From the NCBI GenBank assembly GCA_964362365.1, contig CAYIEF010000003.1:1-64000 (forward strand): 64,000 nt of DNA, given 5' to 3'. Every line of letters begins with the position of its first letter. Within the stretch, counting starts at the first letter, position 1. The position numbers were made by a program, and so were the translations under genes. This document shows positions 16,730 through 26,235 of this stretch, piece by piece. The notes beneath the pieces are model-generated. The model was not told the DNA's origin, did not search any database, and saw only the letters and a program-made list of their open reading frames with translations. The DNA is from JACPIL01 sp964362365. GTDB lineage: Archaea > Nanobdellota > Nanobdellia > Woesearchaeales > GW2011-AR9.

Positions 16730-19225
16730 CTATTTTACTAAACCTATTTTGATGTTGAATTTATCACTCTCTAATGATGTCTTGCCTGCAAAAACAATCT
16801 CTTTTACATTCAAAACTGCTTTCAGATCAGCCTCCATGCTCTTGATCATTTGATGGAATTCCAGATCATCATCGCCTAAAATTAGTCTGGTAAATCCCTC
16901 TTTCATAGAAAGCTGCTGTTCTGATTTGTATTTGCGGACGGTGTTGATAATGTCCACTCCCATGTCGCCAACTAGCTCTGCTTTCTCATCAACTAACTTC
17001 TGATTGAATTCTGGCCAGGGGGAAATATGGATGCTTTTTTTCTTTTCTCGTTCTGCAAAATACAAGTGGTAAATCTCTTCCGTAATATGCGGCATGATCG
17101 GCGCGCTCATTTTCAAGATGGATAAAAAACTCTGATAGAGCGCATACTGCGCGCTTTTTCTTTCTTCATGTCCGTGTGCACCAGGATTATATAGCCGATC
17201 TTTGACAATTTCCAGATAATTATCACAAAAGGTATGCCAGAAGAATTGTTCCACTTCTGCTTTGGTTTTTGCATATTCGTAATTTTCAAAGGATTCGGTG
17301 CTTTCCTTGATCACTTTATGCAATTTGCTTAACAGCCATTTGTCAAAAACTTCAGACGGCTTCGGCTTCATTTTTGCAGCATGATCATAATCTTCCAAAT
17401 GCAGCAATGCAAACTTGGAAGCATTCCATAATTTTGTGACAAACTTCTGACCGGTAAGCAGATCCTTGTCTTGGAACGGCAAATCATCACCTAACTTCGA
17501 TCCCGCCGCCCAGAAGCGTAATGCATCAGCAGAATATTTTTTGATCATCTCCTGCGGCTCGACAATATTTCCTAATGATTTAGACATCTTCCGCCCGTGC
17601 GGATCCTGCGCGTGTCCTGATATCATGACCCGTTTCCAAGGAACACGGCCATGATGATAATAACTCTTGACAGCGGTATAAAACAACCAGGTCCTGATGA
17701 TATCGTGAGCTTGAGGGCGCAGATCAAATTTCCTATCATCGTATTTGTAATCGTATTCTCCTTTGCTTACCCAATTGCTGGCAATCTCCGGGGTGACAGA
17801 AGAAGTTGCCCAAGTGTCCAGGACATCGGTTTCTCCTTTGAATGGTGTTGAACCGCAGGAACAGGCCTTCTTTGGCTTTTGGGTAGTTGGATCTACTGGC
17901 AAATCTTTGACTTCTGGGAGCATATAACTTTTACACTTGACACAGCTCCAGATAGGGATAGGAATACCAAAGTGCCGTTGCCGGGAAATACACCAGTCCC
18001 AATTCAAGTTCTGCACCCAGTGATCATAGCGTACTTTCATATGCTGGGGATACCAGGTAATGTCGTTGGCTAACTCCAGCAGTTCTTCCTTTTTATCGAG
18101 AATCTTAATATACCACTGTGTTGTTTTCAGAAATTCTATTTCTGTCTTACAACGTTCATGCACATTTACGTCGTGCATTATTTCTTTTTGCTTGAGCAAT
18201 AATCCTTTTTCCTTCAATTTGTCAAGGATTGCCTGCCGAGCTTCCTTGATCTTTAATCCTTTGAATTCTCCGGCTAATTCGTTCATCCTGCCGTTCTTTT
18301 CAAAGACTGCCCGAAGAGGCAACCTGTATCTAAACCATTTATCTACGTCTTCCTTGTCACCAAAGGTACAGACCATCATTAAGCCTGTTCCTTTGTCTTT
18401 CTGTACTGCTTCGTCAGCAAGAATAGGGATTTCATAATTGAAGATCGGCACTCGTGCAGCTTTTCCTTTTAACTGCTGATACCGCTCATCAGCCGGATTG
18501 TAAAACAAAGCTACACAGGCGGGAATTAATTCTGGTCTGGTGGTGGAAATAACTAACTGTTTCCCGCCGGAAGAGAAGGCAATATCATTGAAATGCGATT
18601 TCATCTCTACGGATTCAAATTCTGCTTGGGCAATCGCAGTGTGGCATAATACACAATAGGCTCCAGGCGCTTCTTGTTGGTAGATGCGTCCTTTCTTGAA
18701 CAGATCGATGAATGAAGCTTGCGAAGTGATCTGGCAGTGTCGATTGATAGTTGAGTACGAACGTTTGAAGTCAGCAGACATGCCGATATCTTTCCAGCTC
18801 TGGATGAATTTCGGTTTTTCTTCCTCAATTACCTGATTACAGATCTTGACAAACTCTTCCCGGCTCATCTTGGAGGAAAGAATGTTCTTTTTCTTCTCCA
18901 CTAACTTCTCGGTGGGCAAGCCATTATCATCAGTCCCAAAAGGGAAGAAGACATTTTTCCCTTTCATGCGCTGGTAGCGGACCACGATATCCTGCTGAGT
19001 ATAGCTGAAAGCATGTCCCATGTGCATTTTTCCAGAAACAGTTGGTGGGGGCGTATCTACGGCATAGGTTTCCTTCTTTTGATCGGGATGGTAGACAAAA
19101 ACTTCCTTTTCTTCCCAATACTTCTGCCAGCGCGGTTCAGCTTCTTTTGGGTCGTAGTTTCCTAAAAAACCTTTAGGTTTTTGGGACATCAAAGGTTCCA
19201 CATTTGCTTGTTTAGGCAACTCCAT
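16730..19225 (-). CDS. valS: Valyl-tRNA synthetase
   Basis: An 831-residue class I synthetase charging tRNA-Val. HIGH-type motif HMGHAFSYT, editing domain with GTDDNGLPTEKLVEK and TTRPEL, a zinc-like CVKCKSY and CSCGS pair before the catalytic insert, and GRKMSKSLGN. Anticodon-binding helical domain follows; the bacterial C-terminal coiled coil is absent, as in archaea. An internal ATG twelve residues in (MSQKPKG) is an alternative start. Confidence 0.93.
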   Translation of the reverse strand: MELPKQANVEPLMSQKPKGFLGNYDPKEAEPRWQKYWEEKEVFVYHPDQKKETYAVDTPPPTVSGKMHMGHAFSYTQQDIVVRYQRMKGKNVFFPFGTDDNGLPTEKLVEKKKNILSSKMSREEFVKICNQVIEEEKPKFIQSWKDIGMSADFKRSYSTINRHCQITSQASFIDLFKKGRIYQQEAPGAYCVLCHTAIAQAEFESVEMKSHFNDIAFSSGGKQLVISTTRPELIPACVALFYNPADERYQQLKGKAARVPIFNYEIPILADEAVQKDKGTGLMMVCTFGDKEDVDKWFRYRLPLRAVFEKNGRMNELAGEFKGLKIKEARQAILDKLKEKGLLLKQKEIMHDVNVHERCKTEIEFLKTTQWYIKILDKKEELLELANDITWYPQHMKVRYDHWVQNLNWDWCISRQRHFGIPIPIWSCVKCKSYMLPEVKDLPVDPTTQKPKKACSCGSTPFKGETDVLDTWATSSVTPEIASNWVSKGEYDYKYDDRKFDLRPQAHDIIRTWLFYTAVKSYYHHGRVPWKRVMISGHAQDPHGRKMSKSLGNIVEPQEMIKKYSADALRFWAAGSKLGDDLPFQDKDLLTGQKFVTKLWNASKFALLHLEDYDHAAKMKPKPSEVFDKWLLSKLHKVIKESTESFENYEYAKTKAEVEQFFWHTFCDNYLEIVKDRLYNPGAHGHEERKSAQYALYQSFLSILKMSAPIMPHITEEIYHLYFAEREKKKSIHISPWPEFNQKLVDEKAELVGDMGVDIINTVRKYKSEQQLSMKEGFTRLILGDDDLEFHQMIKSMEADLKAVLNVKEIVFAGKTSLESDKFNIKIGLVK

Positions 19226-19325
19226 TCTTAGCTAAAGGAGAGAGGATATTTAAAAAGTTAATGACAGGAAACGGTATTTTCAACAACTAAAAAAATTTAA
19301 AGAGAAAGCTAAAAAGGAAAATCGT

Positions 19326-19397
19326 GAGGTCGTAGTGTAAAAGGTATCATCCTTGGTTGGTGACCTTGAGATCCGGGTTCGATTCCCGGCGGTCCCA
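19326..19397 (+). tRNA. tRNA, probably Thr (GGT), irregular stems
   Basis: 72 nt with T8, A14, GG at 18-19, perfect T-arm CCGGG-TTCGATT-CCCGG and A73; no encoded CCA. The frame that fits canonical numbering puts loop TTGGTGA with anticodon GGT between CTTGG and CCTTG, which leaves two T-T mismatches; the acceptor has one A-C mismatch and two G-U pairs. An alternative stem TCATC/GGTGA would give loop CTTGGTT (anticodon TGG, Pro) with an unusual T37 and a 9-nt variable loop. ATTTAAAG about 30 bases upstream acts as promoter. tRNA nature is sound; identity is uncertain. Confidence 0.7.
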
Positions 19398-19459
19398 CAT
19401 CCCATTTAAAATTGAATGTTTTTATATATTTTTCTGTAGTTAATTGTAGATATATCCAA

Positions 19460-19885
19460 TTGCCGTTCACAAACCTAAATAACACCATTTATATATCAGC
19501 TCTCTTTTCATAATAGAAATGCCAACGATTGAAATAGTGAGATATAGGTGTCCTAAATGTGGAAAAGAATATGAAGATTCAGCGAGAGGACATTTTCCTG
19601 GAAAACCTTGTAAAGAATGCACTCAATTGATGATTAAATTAACTCAGCTTGAAAGACAATTAATCGCTGAAGAGTTTTCTATTGAACAAGAAGATGAGAA
19701 GATAGCAAGACAGATGAACGACTTGCTTGTTAAAGAAAGTTCTGGCATTTCTGAAAATGATGAAAGATTGCTAACCGCTTTAACAGAAAGAATGCTAAAA
19801 GATGAAAAGAGAAGAAAAAGAATAATTAAACAGATATTAAGTTTACAAAAAAAGAAACGTTAATTCTACGGTTTGTGAACGACAA
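19460..19885. repeat. Inverted-repeat-flanked one-gene cassette
   Basis: A 16-bp repeat at 19460-19475 (TTGCCGTTCACAAACC) recurs inverted at 19870-19885 with one mismatch. The pair encloses exactly one gene with its own TATA box. It could be terminal inverted repeats of a small non-autonomous element or paired regulator sites. Confidence 0.5.
19519..19863 (+). CDS. Zinc-ribbon coiled-coil protein, 114 aa
   Basis: N-terminal zinc ribbon (RCPKCGKEYE ... KPCKECTQ) and a long charged helix ending KKKR. TTTATATA at about 19487-19494 gives a leaderless start. Unrecognised; a nucleic-acid or adaptor role is only guesswork. It is the sole cargo of the 16-bp inverted repeats. Confidence 0.55.
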   Translation: MPTIEIVRYRCPKCGKEYEDSARGHFPGKPCKECTQLMIKLTQLERQLIAEEFSIEQEDEKIARQMNDLLVKESSGISENDERLLTALTERMLKDEKRRKRIIKQILSLQKKKR

Positions 19886-19898
19886 CTTTTCGGACGAA

Positions 19899-19926
19899 AT
19901 TTTCCCCACTACGTAGGGGAAAAGGA
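19899..19926. terminator. Hairpin TTTTCCCC / GGGGAAAA
   Basis: Perfect 8-bp stem with an 8-nt loop between the zinc-ribbon gene and the converging gene at 19950, suitable as a bidirectional terminator. Confidence 0.4.
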
Positions 19927-19949
19927 TATAACAGGATCTCTAAGATCTG

Positions 19950-20330
19950 CTATATTTTGGCATTTGTTAGCTTTCTTTGAGTATACTTTTCTTCGTGTTT
20001 TAATGCAATTTCGTGAGCACTTTCCCTCTTGTAATCATGATACTGCATTAGGCATATTTCTACAATTTCAGGTAATAAGCATAATCTTCTTTCATTTTCT
20101 GCTTGACCATTTGCAATTAAAACTAAACATTTCTGGGGTTTTTTGTAGATTATAGTTCCTTCAATTATTCTTTCTATTTCTTCTGGTTGTACAGATGCTA
20201 TAGCGCTAGGAGCGGATTCAACACAACGATCAAAATATTTTATTATAAATTCAATTCCATTGTATTCCACTAAAGAGTCCGAAACTAGGCTTGCTTCATC
20301 TACAAGAGAATATAATTTATCATAATCCAT
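19950..20330 (-). CDS. Hypothetical protein, 126 aa
   Basis: Acidic, mainly helical protein without recognised motif. Lies 12 bases after guaB on the same strand, so it is probably cotranscribed with it. Confidence 0.45.
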   Translation of the reverse strand: MDYDKLYSLVDEASLVSDSLVEYNGIEFIIKYFDRCVESAPSAIASVQPEEIERIIEGTIIYKKPQKCLVLIANGQAENERRLCLLPEIVEICLMQYHDYKRESAHEIALKHEEKYTQRKLTNAKI

Positions 20331-20342
20331 AATCGATTCTGC

Positions 20343-21764
20343 TCACTCGCTCAACTTACTTCCTCTACTTTTACTCTCTTCCCAGCCGTTAGCAGTGATC
20401 TGTATAAATTCTGCATTCTCCTGCATGCCTTTAATATCCCAAGCACCGCAGTAGCTGATGCCGCTCTGTAGCCCTTTTACTAATCCTTTGATGACTTCTC
20501 GAACTGAACCTTTGTAGTCAACTAAAATGGCTACTCCTTCCACATACACGTCTAACTTTTCCTTGACTTTCTTGCCTTCTAAATTTTCTTTCCGTTCATG
20601 ATTGCTGTCATAGGAAGCGCTGCCCATATAGCGCTTATAGCGTTTTCCGTCTTTGGTGATAATATAACCGGGCGCTTCATCAGTTCCAGCGAAAAAACTT
20701 CCTGAATATATCGTTGAAGCTCCAGTAGCTATCGCCTTAGTTACATCGCCGGGATACTGCATGCCTGCATCAGCACTAACCGGAACATCATACCATTTTG
20801 CGACCGAAACCACGTCCATAATGGCAGTAAGCTGCGGTACTCCTGCTCCGGACATGATTCGTGTTGTGCATACTGGAGAAGCGCCTATGCCTACTTTCAG
20901 TCCATCTGCGCCCGCTTCAATCAAATCCCTTGCGGCAGCGGCCGTAGCGATGTTTCCCGCCATCAAATCAACCTGTGGAAAATGTTGCTTAAATTCCCGT
21001 ATGCGCTGAATCGCCAATTCAGAATGGCAGTGAGCAATGTCGAGGATGATAACATCAGCGCCAGCATCAATCAATGCTTTGGACCTTTCAATCGTGTCTT
21101 TCACTCCTACTGCAGCGCCCACACGTAAGCGTCCTTTCTCATCCCGTGATGCATTTGGCCATTGTTCTAACTTGCGTAGATCTTTGGTGGTGATCAAACC
21201 GCGAAGTTTTCGGCCATCCAGCAATGGAAGTTTTTCAATACGATGCCGGTGCAGTATTTCTTTGGCTTGTTGTAACTCTATTCCATAGGGGGCGCAAATG
21301 AGCATATCTCTTCCGGTCATAACTTCAGTAATATTTTTATCTAAATTTTCTTCAAATAAATAATCACGCGAAGTAAAAATTCCGATAAGTTCTTCACCAT
21401 CTACAACTAAAAGGCTTGTTACTCCCTCCGTAATCATGATCTTTACCGCTTCTCCGACAGTGATAGTAGGCGGTACAGAAAGAGGGTTTTCAATCACATA
21501 GCTGGTGCTTCGCTTTACTTTTTTCACTTCTTCCACTTGTTCTTCAATAGTGTTGAACTGATGAATGGCACCTAAACCTCCTTCTCGGGCCATGGCGATG
21601 GCCATTTTATGTTCAGTAACTGTGGCCATGTTCGAACTGACTAAAGGAATATTTAAGAAAACATTTCGAGTAAATTTAGTACGTGTATCTGCTTCCGTGC
21701 GTGAACGAAGAGGGCTCTTTTTAGGAACAAGAAGAACATCATTAAAAGTAAGCCCTAGCTTCAT
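20343..21764 (-). CDS. guaB: IMP dehydrogenase
   Basis: A 473-residue enzyme oxidising IMP to XMP, the committed step of GMP synthesis. TIM barrel with two inserted CBS domains (about residues 95-215), catalytic Cys in SPVCTTRIMSGAG, IMP-site DAGMQYPGDV and flap region KRYMGSASYDS. The loop before the Cys reads GASP rather than the usual GPGS, a small deviation. Full length for the family. Confidence 0.9.
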   Translation of the reverse strand: MKLGLTFNDVLLVPKKSPLRSRTEADTRTKFTRNVFLNIPLVSSNMATVTEHKMAIAMAREGGLGAIHQFNTIEEQVEEVKKVKRSTSYVIENPLSVPPTITVGEAVKIMITEGVTSLLVVDGEELIGIFTSRDYLFEENLDKNITEVMTGRDMLICAPYGIELQQAKEILHRHRIEKLPLLDGRKLRGLITTKDLRKLEQWPNASRDEKGRLRVGAAVGVKDTIERSKALIDAGADVIILDIAHCHSELAIQRIREFKQHFPQVDLMAGNIATAAAARDLIEAGADGLKVGIGASPVCTTRIMSGAGVPQLTAIMDVVSVAKWYDVPVSADAGMQYPGDVTKAIATGASTIYSGSFFAGTDEAPGYIITKDGKRYKRYMGSASYDSNHERKENLEGKKVKEKLDVYVEGVAILVDYKGSVREVIKGLVKGLQSGISYCGAWDIKGMQENAEFIQITANGWEESKSRGSKLSE

Positions 21765-21906
21765 TGTGAACCATCATTTTTAGAGAGTGTTATGGTTTAA
21801 ATAGATTATGGATATGAAGGCAATATGTCTTCTCACCCGAGCATTATCCTGGTGTTGCGAGACTTGCGTAATCTTTAAAAAGAGAAAACTTCTTCAGTAA
21901 TTTTTA

Positions 21907-22335
21907 ATGTCAAAGCTTGCTCTTTTTGATGAAGAGATATATTCTACGTTAGAAGTAATAATCGATTCTATCGCGCTCTATTTACCAGTAGGAACTGAAG
22001 GAGCTTCATCTTTTCCTGATAAGGAAATATTAGGGAAGCTGCAACAGCAAGGTTATAATCCAAAAATGTCTTGGGCTTTCCTTCGCGCCTGCTATTGGCA
22101 CTTAGCTGATAAGAAAATAATGATAGTTGATTATTCTTTACGTTATCGTTTAACTGAGAAAATAAATGATGAGAGAAAAACAGATCTCTGCATGAAAATC
22201 TTCTCTGAATACGAGAACTATCTTCAAGCCAACTACGCTCGTTCTTTGATTGATCCTAATCCTTATCGTTTGCCTGAAAAAGCTCCGGACAGTTCTTCTG
22301 GTTTAAGACTGAGGTCTTTTTCTGGGGGGAAATGA
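21907..22335 (+). CDS. Hypothetical protein, 142 aa
   Basis: Unrecognised, predicted helical with a possible winged-helix pattern (EILGKLQQQGYNPKMSWAF...). CTTTAAAAAG about 30 bases upstream serves as TATA box. Ends 5 bases before a foldback repeat region. Confidence 0.45.
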   Translation: MSKLALFDEEIYSTLEVIIDSIALYLPVGTEGASSFPDKEILGKLQQQGYNPKMSWAFLRACYWHLADKKIMIVDYSLRYRLTEKINDERKTDLCMKIFSEYENYLQANYARSLIDPNPYRLPEKAPDSSSGLRLRSFSGGK

Positions 22336-22339
22336 GTAA

Positions 22340-22466
22340 AGAAATTCCTAAAAATTACTACCCCGCAGCAAGCTACGGGGCATTACGCAATTTTTCAAGA
22401 CGGAATTTCTAACTCCGCTTTGGGTGTAGATACGCAGCAAGCTGCGGGGTATGGACCCAAAGCCGG
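22340..22466. repeat. Tandem double-foldback element
   Basis: Two stems in tandem. Unit 1: AGAAATTCC (22340-22348) with GGAATTTCT (22402-22410), enclosing CCCCGCAGC-aa-GCTACGGGG. Unit 2: CCGCTTTGGGT (22415-22425) with ACCCAAAGCCGG (22455-22466), enclosing an ATAC-GCAGC-aa-GCTGC-GGTAT palindrome. The TACCCCGCAGC core recurs in the insertion inside the reverse transcriptase (39954-40058), which also has two foldbacks. Probably a REP/MITE-like family. Confidence 0.6.
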
Positions 22467-22519
22467 AATCAATAATTTCCTACCATAAATCTTAAAACTG
22501 ATTGTTCTTCCTAAAGGTT

Positions 22520-23719
22520 ATGTCGCTCTTCACCATCAAATACGCACCTAAAAACTCCGATCAGGTCTTCGGCCAGCAGTTAGCAGTTTTACAATTACGT
22601 AATTTTATAACCCAGTACAAACAGCAGCAGCACAAGTCAGCGCTTCTGCTTGGACCTATTGGCTGCGGGAAAACTTCTTCCGTGTATGCCTTAGCTAAAG
22701 AATTAAAGTACGACGTGGTGGAATTAAATTCTTCTGACCTAAGAAATGCTGAAAACATTACGCAATTCCTTAACTCTGCTCTTGGACAGCAATCACTTTT
22801 CTTCACTCCCAAAGTTGTTCTAATTGATGAAGTAGATAATATTTCCGGAGTCGCTGATCGAGGCTGCATTCCCGCATTAATCAAAGCCATCGAAAAATCG
22901 TCTTTTCCGGTAATCTTGACCGCTAATGATATTGAAGACAGCAAATTCAAAGCCTTAGCAAAAGCATCGCAAGTCATTCCTTACCACAAACTTCAGTACA
23001 AAACCGTTTCTCATTGCCTGCAATGGGTCTGCGAACAGGAAGGCATAACATTTGATGAAAAAGCGGTAAACTCTTTAGCGCGGCAAGTTGATGGAGATAT
23101 GCGCGCAGCATTGATTGACTTGCAAGGAAGTTCTTCCACAAAAAATATTACCTTTGCTGACGTTTCCAATCTTTCCGACCGCAAGCGGACAGAAACTATT
23201 CTCAATGCGCTAATGGTTATTTTCAAATCTTCCTCAATAGAGACAGCTCTTCCTGCACTAGAGAATGTCGATCTTGAGCCGCGAGATACTATCCATTGGA
23301 TCGATGAGAACATGCCTAAAGAATATCTCACTGCTAAAGCATTAGCCAAAGGATATGAACATCTTGCCCGTGCAGACGTCTTCCAAGGACGGATCATGAA
23401 TAGGCAGCATTGGCGTTTCTTAGCGTACATTAACGATCTCTTAACCGCGGGAATTTCTTCTGCAAAGGAAGAAAAGAATCCGCAATTTGTTCCATATAAA
23501 CAGACCATGCGTTTCTTACGCTTATGGCAGTCCAAGATGAAGAACGCCAAGAAAAAAGAAATTGCCGCTAAGTTGGCGGCAAAGACACACACTTCCACTT
23601 CAGTTGCTGAACAGCAGGTTCCATATTTGCAAGTTATCTTTCAGAAAGGCACTGGAACCGATATTGCTCAGGAATTGGAATTGAATGAGGAAGAAGTGGA
23701 GTGGCTGAAAGGGAAATAG
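22520..23719 (+). CDS. rfcL: Replication factor C large subunit
   Basis: Clamp-loader subunit that opens PCNA on primed DNA. 399 residues: Walker A GPIGCGKTSS, Walker B VVLIDEVDN, sensor-1 ILTANDIED, AAA+ lid DGDMRAALIDLQG. The small-subunit-type SRC (Arg finger) is absent, as expected for RfcL; the usual PIP box at the C-terminus is not obvious. The ATG at 22520 gives MSLFTIKYAPK. RfcS is not in the window. Confidence 0.9.
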   Translation: MSLFTIKYAPKNSDQVFGQQLAVLQLRNFITQYKQQQHKSALLLGPIGCGKTSSVYALAKELKYDVVELNSSDLRNAENITQFLNSALGQQSLFFTPKVVLIDEVDNISGVADRGCIPALIKAIEKSSFPVILTANDIEDSKFKALAKASQVIPYHKLQYKTVSHCLQWVCEQEGITFDEKAVNSLARQVDGDMRAALIDLQGSSSTKNITFADVSNLSDRKRTETILNALMVIFKSSSIETALPALENVDLEPRDTIHWIDENMPKEYLTAKALAKGYEHLARADVFQGRIMNRQHWRFLAYINDLLTAGISSAKEEKNPQFVPYKQTMRFLRLWQSKMKNAKKKEIAAKLAAKTHTSTSVAEQQVPYLQVIFQKGTGTDIAQELELNEEEVEWLKGK

Positions 23720-23733
23720 AAGTTAACTCCTTC

Positions 23734-25176
23734 CTAAGGGATGGAATTAGTTAACCATTTTGCTTTTTCGTGGGCGTTTTTAAAAAGAGACTTTACTGAT
23801 TGATGTCTCAAAGCGCGAGTAGCTATCGGAGCGTAAAAATCAGCCATGGTTAAAGCATATTTCCGTGCTTGAAAAATGAAGTCTTTCGGCGGAAGTTCTG
23901 GATTCAAATCATGATGCTTCCCTTCTTTGTATTCTTCAATAAATCGTTCCTGATCCAAAATGTGAATAAACCCTTCTCTGTTTCTTTGTGCAAACTCTCC
24001 CCACTGCTTTGATACATCATTCAATTTTCGAAGCTTAGCCCCATTCTCTTTCTGTTCCATCACCAGAGAGAGATAAATAGTATCCCCACTATTTGCTTCA
24101 TCAATATACTTATTTCTTCTGTCTAAATAACAAATCTGATGATGAAAATTAGCATCGAATGTAGCTCTTCTTTCTTGAGGAGTATACAGTAATCCTCCTT
24201 TTTGTTTAGTAAGCCGTACATAGTTACAAAAAGCTTTCAACTTTGCTTGTTTTTCTTCATCTGGAATATTTTTTACTAAGGTAATATTCCAATCGTTCCA
24301 AGGATGAAGAGTAATGTGTTCAGAATCGATGTCTATAGAAACATCTTGCTCCATAGTAAATACCGGATCTTTGTAGCTACACCAGCCATTACCTTGTGCA
24401 AGAATTAGTTTTCTTTTTGCTTGAGTAACCTGGGCCTGGTCATTGTATGTCCAGAGCAATTCATCAACATAACGGAAAAGAAACCGATCAATATATTCTT
24501 GCTTTATAGAAAACATGCCATTCTCTGAAGAGAAGCATACGGAAAGCCCCATTGTTCCTTCCGGTAAAGAAAAATTTGTAAGCTTTTGGCCACTAGAAAA
24601 ATAATCAAAAAATCCCTGTGCAGAATTAAAATGTCGGATGGTAGTATGCAGTTCTTCTTCAGTGAGTTCCTCCAAAGAAGTGTAAGGGATTTTCTTTACA
24701 GTCATTTCATCATCGTTCTGAAGACAAACTGATATGCTTCCTCCAATAGGTTCTCCGCGATGGATCTCTAGATGGCTAGGAAAATATTGCGCTGATCCGA
24801 ATTCGCTGAAGAAAGGATCAACCAATAAATGTTTATTTTCCAAAGGAACATCAACAATAAAATGGTCTGATTCTAGATTGTTATAGTTTATCGCTCGGAG
24901 GAGGCGAGGGTTAAGTCCCGCTACTTTGGTAACAACGTACGTTGCTATTCCTGCCTCGGCACAATTAAGTTGTTCCCGAACTTCATGAGGATAGCGAAGG
25001 GTTCTTCCTTGCAGAAGTGCTTCTCCTACTCCGTAGTCCAGCGCATCAATCCAGTCTCTAATAGCTCCGGCAATTGTAATCGCTGGATGAAAAACTTCTT
25101 CCGTTACGGTCTTAGAAAGAATATCTCTTGCGAAGCTTATAGATTCTTCTGATAGTTGATTCACACCGGACTCCAA
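23734..25176 (-). CDS. Transglutaminase-like fold protein, 480 aa
   Basis: Unnamed large soluble protein. Residues about 70-125 show an NCAEAG ... DHFIVDV ... VDPFF pattern, matching the Cys-His-Asp order of transglutaminase/arylamine-acetyltransferase folds, so it may be a thiol hydrolase or acyltransferase. The remainder (RTLR..., DRRNKYIDE..., C-terminal helical) is unrecognised. No signal peptide. A small gene lies 8 bases upstream on the same strand. Confidence 0.5.
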   Translation of the reverse strand: MESGVNQLSEESISFARDILSKTVTEEVFHPAITIAGAIRDWIDALDYGVGEALLQGRTLRYPHEVREQLNCAEAGIATYVVTKVAGLNPRLLRAINYNNLESDHFIVDVPLENKHLLVDPFFSEFGSAQYFPSHLEIHRGEPIGGSISVCLQNDDEMTVKKIPYTSLEELTEEELHTTIRHFNSAQGFFDYFSSGQKLTNFSLPEGTMGLSVCFSSENGMFSIKQEYIDRFLFRYVDELLWTYNDQAQVTQAKRKLILAQGNGWCSYKDPVFTMEQDVSIDIDSEHITLHPWNDWNITLVKNIPDEEKQAKLKAFCNYVRLTKQKGGLLYTPQERRATFDANFHHQICYLDRRNKYIDEANSGDTIYLSLVMEQKENGAKLRKLNDVSKQWGEFAQRNREGFIHILDQERFIEEYKEGKHHDLNPELPPKDFIFQARKYALTMADFYAPIATRALRHQSVKSLFKNAHEKAKWLTNSIP

Positions 25177-25184
25177 ACACTCTT

Positions 25185-25460
25185 CTAAATCCTCTCGTAT
25201 TGTTCAAAGTTTGGCAAAGATGCAGCTCCTGCAGGCCGCCAGAACTGACGAGGAGACTTCTCATCATTCGCTATTTTGTATTCTATCTTCACGGCGTATC
25301 TTGCTTCACCATCACAAACAGCAGTTATTTCTCTATACAGAGCGTATTTACTTCTATCAGTAAAAGGCAATCCTGCTCGTGCTTGAACTATTGCTTCTTC
25401 TGGTGTTTTTCCGTATCCTCGAACCACATTTGCTCTTCGTAATAAATCTGTTAGTCCCAT
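25185..25460 (-). CDS. Hypothetical protein, 91 aa
   Basis: Starts MGLTDLLRRA; ATG 25460 is chosen over an in-frame ATG at 25490 because GGGTG lies just before it. Contains YGKTPEEAIVQARAG. Unrecognised; shares a transcript with the 480-aa gene. Confidence 0.45.
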   Translation of the reverse strand: MGLTDLLRRANVVRGYGKTPEEAIVQARAGLPFTDRSKYALYREITAVCDGEARYAVKIEYKIANDEKSPRQFWRPAGAASLPNFEQYERI

Positions 25461-25547
25461 ATGTTTTTCACCCTTTCTCGCGATAACCAATCTAATTTAA
25501 AAATGTTTCTAGATAAATTTATAAAATACACGTACATACACGGAAGC

Positions 25548-25772
25548 ATGGGAACAAAAACAATTTCAATATCGGAGGATGCCTATGATATTCTGAAAGC
25601 CAAGAAGGAAAGTTCTGAGAGTTTTAGTGAGGTCATTGTCAGGATGTCCGGCAAGAAAAATTTATCTTCATTCTACGGAGCATTAAGTAAAGAGAGCGCA
25701 GATGCTTTAGAAAAGGCCGTTGCAGAAATTAGAAAGAAACATAGTTCGGCTCATGCAAAAAGAATACGATGA
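25548..25772 (+). CDS. vapB: VapB-type antitoxin
   Basis: A 74-residue ribbon-helix-helix antitoxin of the archaeal UPF0330 type: KTISISEDAYDILKAKK then SFSEVIVRMS. It binds its operator and masks VapC. TTTATAAAAT at 25518-25527 fits leaderless transcription from ATG 25548. The stop overlaps vapC by 4 bases. Confidence 0.85.
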   Translation: MGTKTISISEDAYDILKAKKESSESFSEVIVRMSGKKNLSSFYGALSKESADALEKAVAEIRKKHSSAHAKRIR

Positions 25773-26164
25773 TTTTAGACACTACTTTTATTATTGATTT
25801 GTTGAGAGGAAAAAATCTGGGAGTGAAAGAGAAAGCAGAAGAATTAGACCATCTTTTTGAAACTAAAGCAGTAGTATCCGTTAGCGTTATGGAACTCTGG
25901 CGGGGTGCTCTTCAAAGTGTTAGAAGAGAAGAAGAACAGAATAAGATCAACGAGCTCATAAAATCGTTCTTAGTATATCCCTTTGATGAAAAAACCGCCA
26001 GGGAATCAGGAGAAATTGAAGCTGACTTAATAAAAAAGGGGGAAATTATTGATTTAGAAGACATAATGATTGCCGGCGTTGCCAAAGTGCACAATGAAAC
26101 AGTACTGACACGCAACGTAAAACATTTTGAGAGAATCAATGGTTTGAGAGTAGAAACATACTGA
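25769..26164 (+). CDS. vapC: VapC PIN-domain ribonuclease toxin
   Basis: 131-residue PIN nuclease with acidic residues D4, E42 and D98 forming the metal site; the fourth position is Asn (N116) in LTRNVKHF, as in many archaeal VapCs. Expected to cleave tRNA or rRNA when freed from VapB. Coupled to vapB by an ATGA overlap. Confidence 0.88.
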   Translation: MILDTTFIIDLLRGKNLGVKEKAEELDHLFETKAVVSVSVMELWRGALQSVRREEEQNKINELIKSFLVYPFDEKTARESGEIEADLIKKGEIIDLEDIMIAGVAKVHNETVLTRNVKHFERINGLRVETY

Positions 26165-26235
26165 ATGACTGCAGGTTTATCAATATTAAAAAGAAGATAA
26201 AAAGTACTTGTGACTAAACCAAACAGCAAATTATT

